From Seonamhaeicola sp. S2-3 (GTDB lineage Bacteria; Bacteroidota; Bacteroidia; Flavobacteriales; Flavobacteriaceae), in the NCBI RefSeq assembly GCF_001971785.1, contig NZ_CP019389.1, positions 3,545,001 through 3,609,000 on the forward strand: a DNA stretch of 64,000 nt. Direction: 5' to 3'. Of the stretch, positions 63,547-64,000 are shown one piece after another. The translations under genes and the position numbers were made by a program. The notes below the pieces were generated by a model. The model had not been told where the DNA came from and searched no databases. It was given only the letters and a program-made list of their open reading frames with translations. Each line of letters starts with the position of its first letter. Position 1 is the stretch's first letter.

Positions 63547-64000
63547 CTATTCAATTAAATCAATATGTCTGTCATGGTAGCCTAATAAGTATAAAACACC
63601 ATCTAACCCTATACTAGAAATAGAGCTTTCTGCATTTTCTTTTACAGTAGGTTTTGCATGAAATGCAATTCCTAAACCAGCAAGATTAAGCATTGGTAAA
63701 TCATTAGCACCATCGCCCACAGCTATAGTTTGGCTAATATCTATACCTTCTTTTTGGGCAATTTCTTTTAGGTATTCTGCTTTTTTCTCACCATTAACAA
63801 TTTCACCTAAATAATTACCTGTTAAGGCTCCATTTTTAATTTCTAATTGGTTAGCATACACATAATCTATACCCAATTCCTTTTGCAAATAGTGACCAAA
63901 ATAGGTAAATCCTCCAGACAAAATAGCGGTTTTAAATCCGTAGTTTTTCAAGGTATCTATTAATCTTCTAGCACCTTTAGTGATAGGAAGATTAACCGCT
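63547..64000 (-). CDS. serB: phosphoserine phosphatase, C-terminal part (5' end outside window)
   Basis: The frame stays open to the right edge, so the gene continues beyond it. The visible residues read PITKGARRLIDTLKNYGFKT, then AILSGGFTYFGHYLQKELG (motif II Ser region). IEIKNGALTGNYLGEIV-like residues (LEIKNGALTGN) follow, and KKAEYLKEIA with the motif IV GDGANDLPMLNLAGLGIAF. This is the HAD-fold serine-biosynthesis enzyme that removes phosphate from phosphoserine. The TTG at 63951 is internal and not the start. Confidence 0.9.
   Translation of the reverse strand, partial: AVNLPITKGARRLIDTLKNYGFKTAILSGGFTYFGHYLQKELGIDYVYANQLEIKNGALTGNYLGEIVNGEKKAEYLKEIAQKEGIDISQTIAVGDGANDLPMLNLAGLGIAFHAKPTVKENAESSISSIGLDGVLYLLGYHDRHIDLIE

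Overview
The window is an AT-rich chromosomal segment from a marine-type member of the Flavobacteriaceae (Bacteroidota). Supporting signs are type IX secretion (T9SS) sorting domains, a PorP/SprF protein beside a giant PKD/SprB-type adhesin, bacillithiol synthesis (BshA), a PL7 alginate lyase, promoters of the TAnnTTTG type and frequent TTG starts. No rRNA or tRNA gene was recognised.

Layout. 1-5 kb: transporter tail, holA, an orphan HsdR_N-like nuclease domain, a glycosyltransferase, an OmpA lipoprotein and a T9SS cargo protein. 5-13.8 kb: DoxX-like protein, sigma factor, flavoprotein reductase, GTP cyclohydrolase I, then a LysR regulator beside a peroxiredoxin-CysJ-CysI (assimilatory sulfite reductase) gene run, then a truncated haemoglobin. 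14-15.7 kb: a small membrane protein and an Ldh-family dehydrogenase with an abnormal C-terminus, which marks the edge of the CRISPR island.

15.7-28.6 kb is a type II-C CRISPR-Cas locus. It has an array of 52 identical intact 46-bp repeats with 52 spacers (29-30 bp). Before the array lie three 'composite' repeats carrying a 51-52 bp interruption, with a 797-bp segment of possible phage origin between the second and third. The array ends in an intrinsic terminator partly made from the last repeat. A repeat-rich spacer region follows, then cas2, cas1 and an exceptionally long cas9 (1809 codons) on the minus strand. A tracrRNA gene lies on the plus strand just upstream of cas9. Each repeat carries a TTG-N19-TAAATTTA promoter-like motif, and the tracrRNA has the same layout (TTG-N19-TATCTTTA). 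Transcripts started in each repeat would run spacer then repeat and pair with the tracrRNA, so each spacer could be expressed independently. cas1-cas2 are clearly GC-richer than cas9, which suggests a mosaic origin.

28.8-37 kb: YciO/TsaC-like protein, a retropepsin-like protease paired with a three-module glycogen-binding-like protein, UvrD/PcrA helicase, a glutamate-synthase-like FMN protein and a patatin-like phospholipase. 37-46 kb: the 1936-residue adhesin with PorP/SprF, and an M1 aminopeptidase. 46-54.4 kb: RecG interrupted in frame by a DUF559-like endonuclease element, MutS2, alginate lyase, a DCC thiol-oxidoreductase, and a RelA/SpoT-domain protein followed by a small membrane protein. 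54.5-64 kb: a rhodanese with a TerB-like tail, chorismate synthase, an LpxH-like phosphoesterase, an outer-membrane protein, BshA, a GH3/beta-lactamase fusion and the 3' part of serB.

The most notable items are the architecture of the CRISPR locus (oversized Cas9, promoter-bearing repeats, composite repeats with a trapped foreign segment) and the endonuclease element inside RecG.
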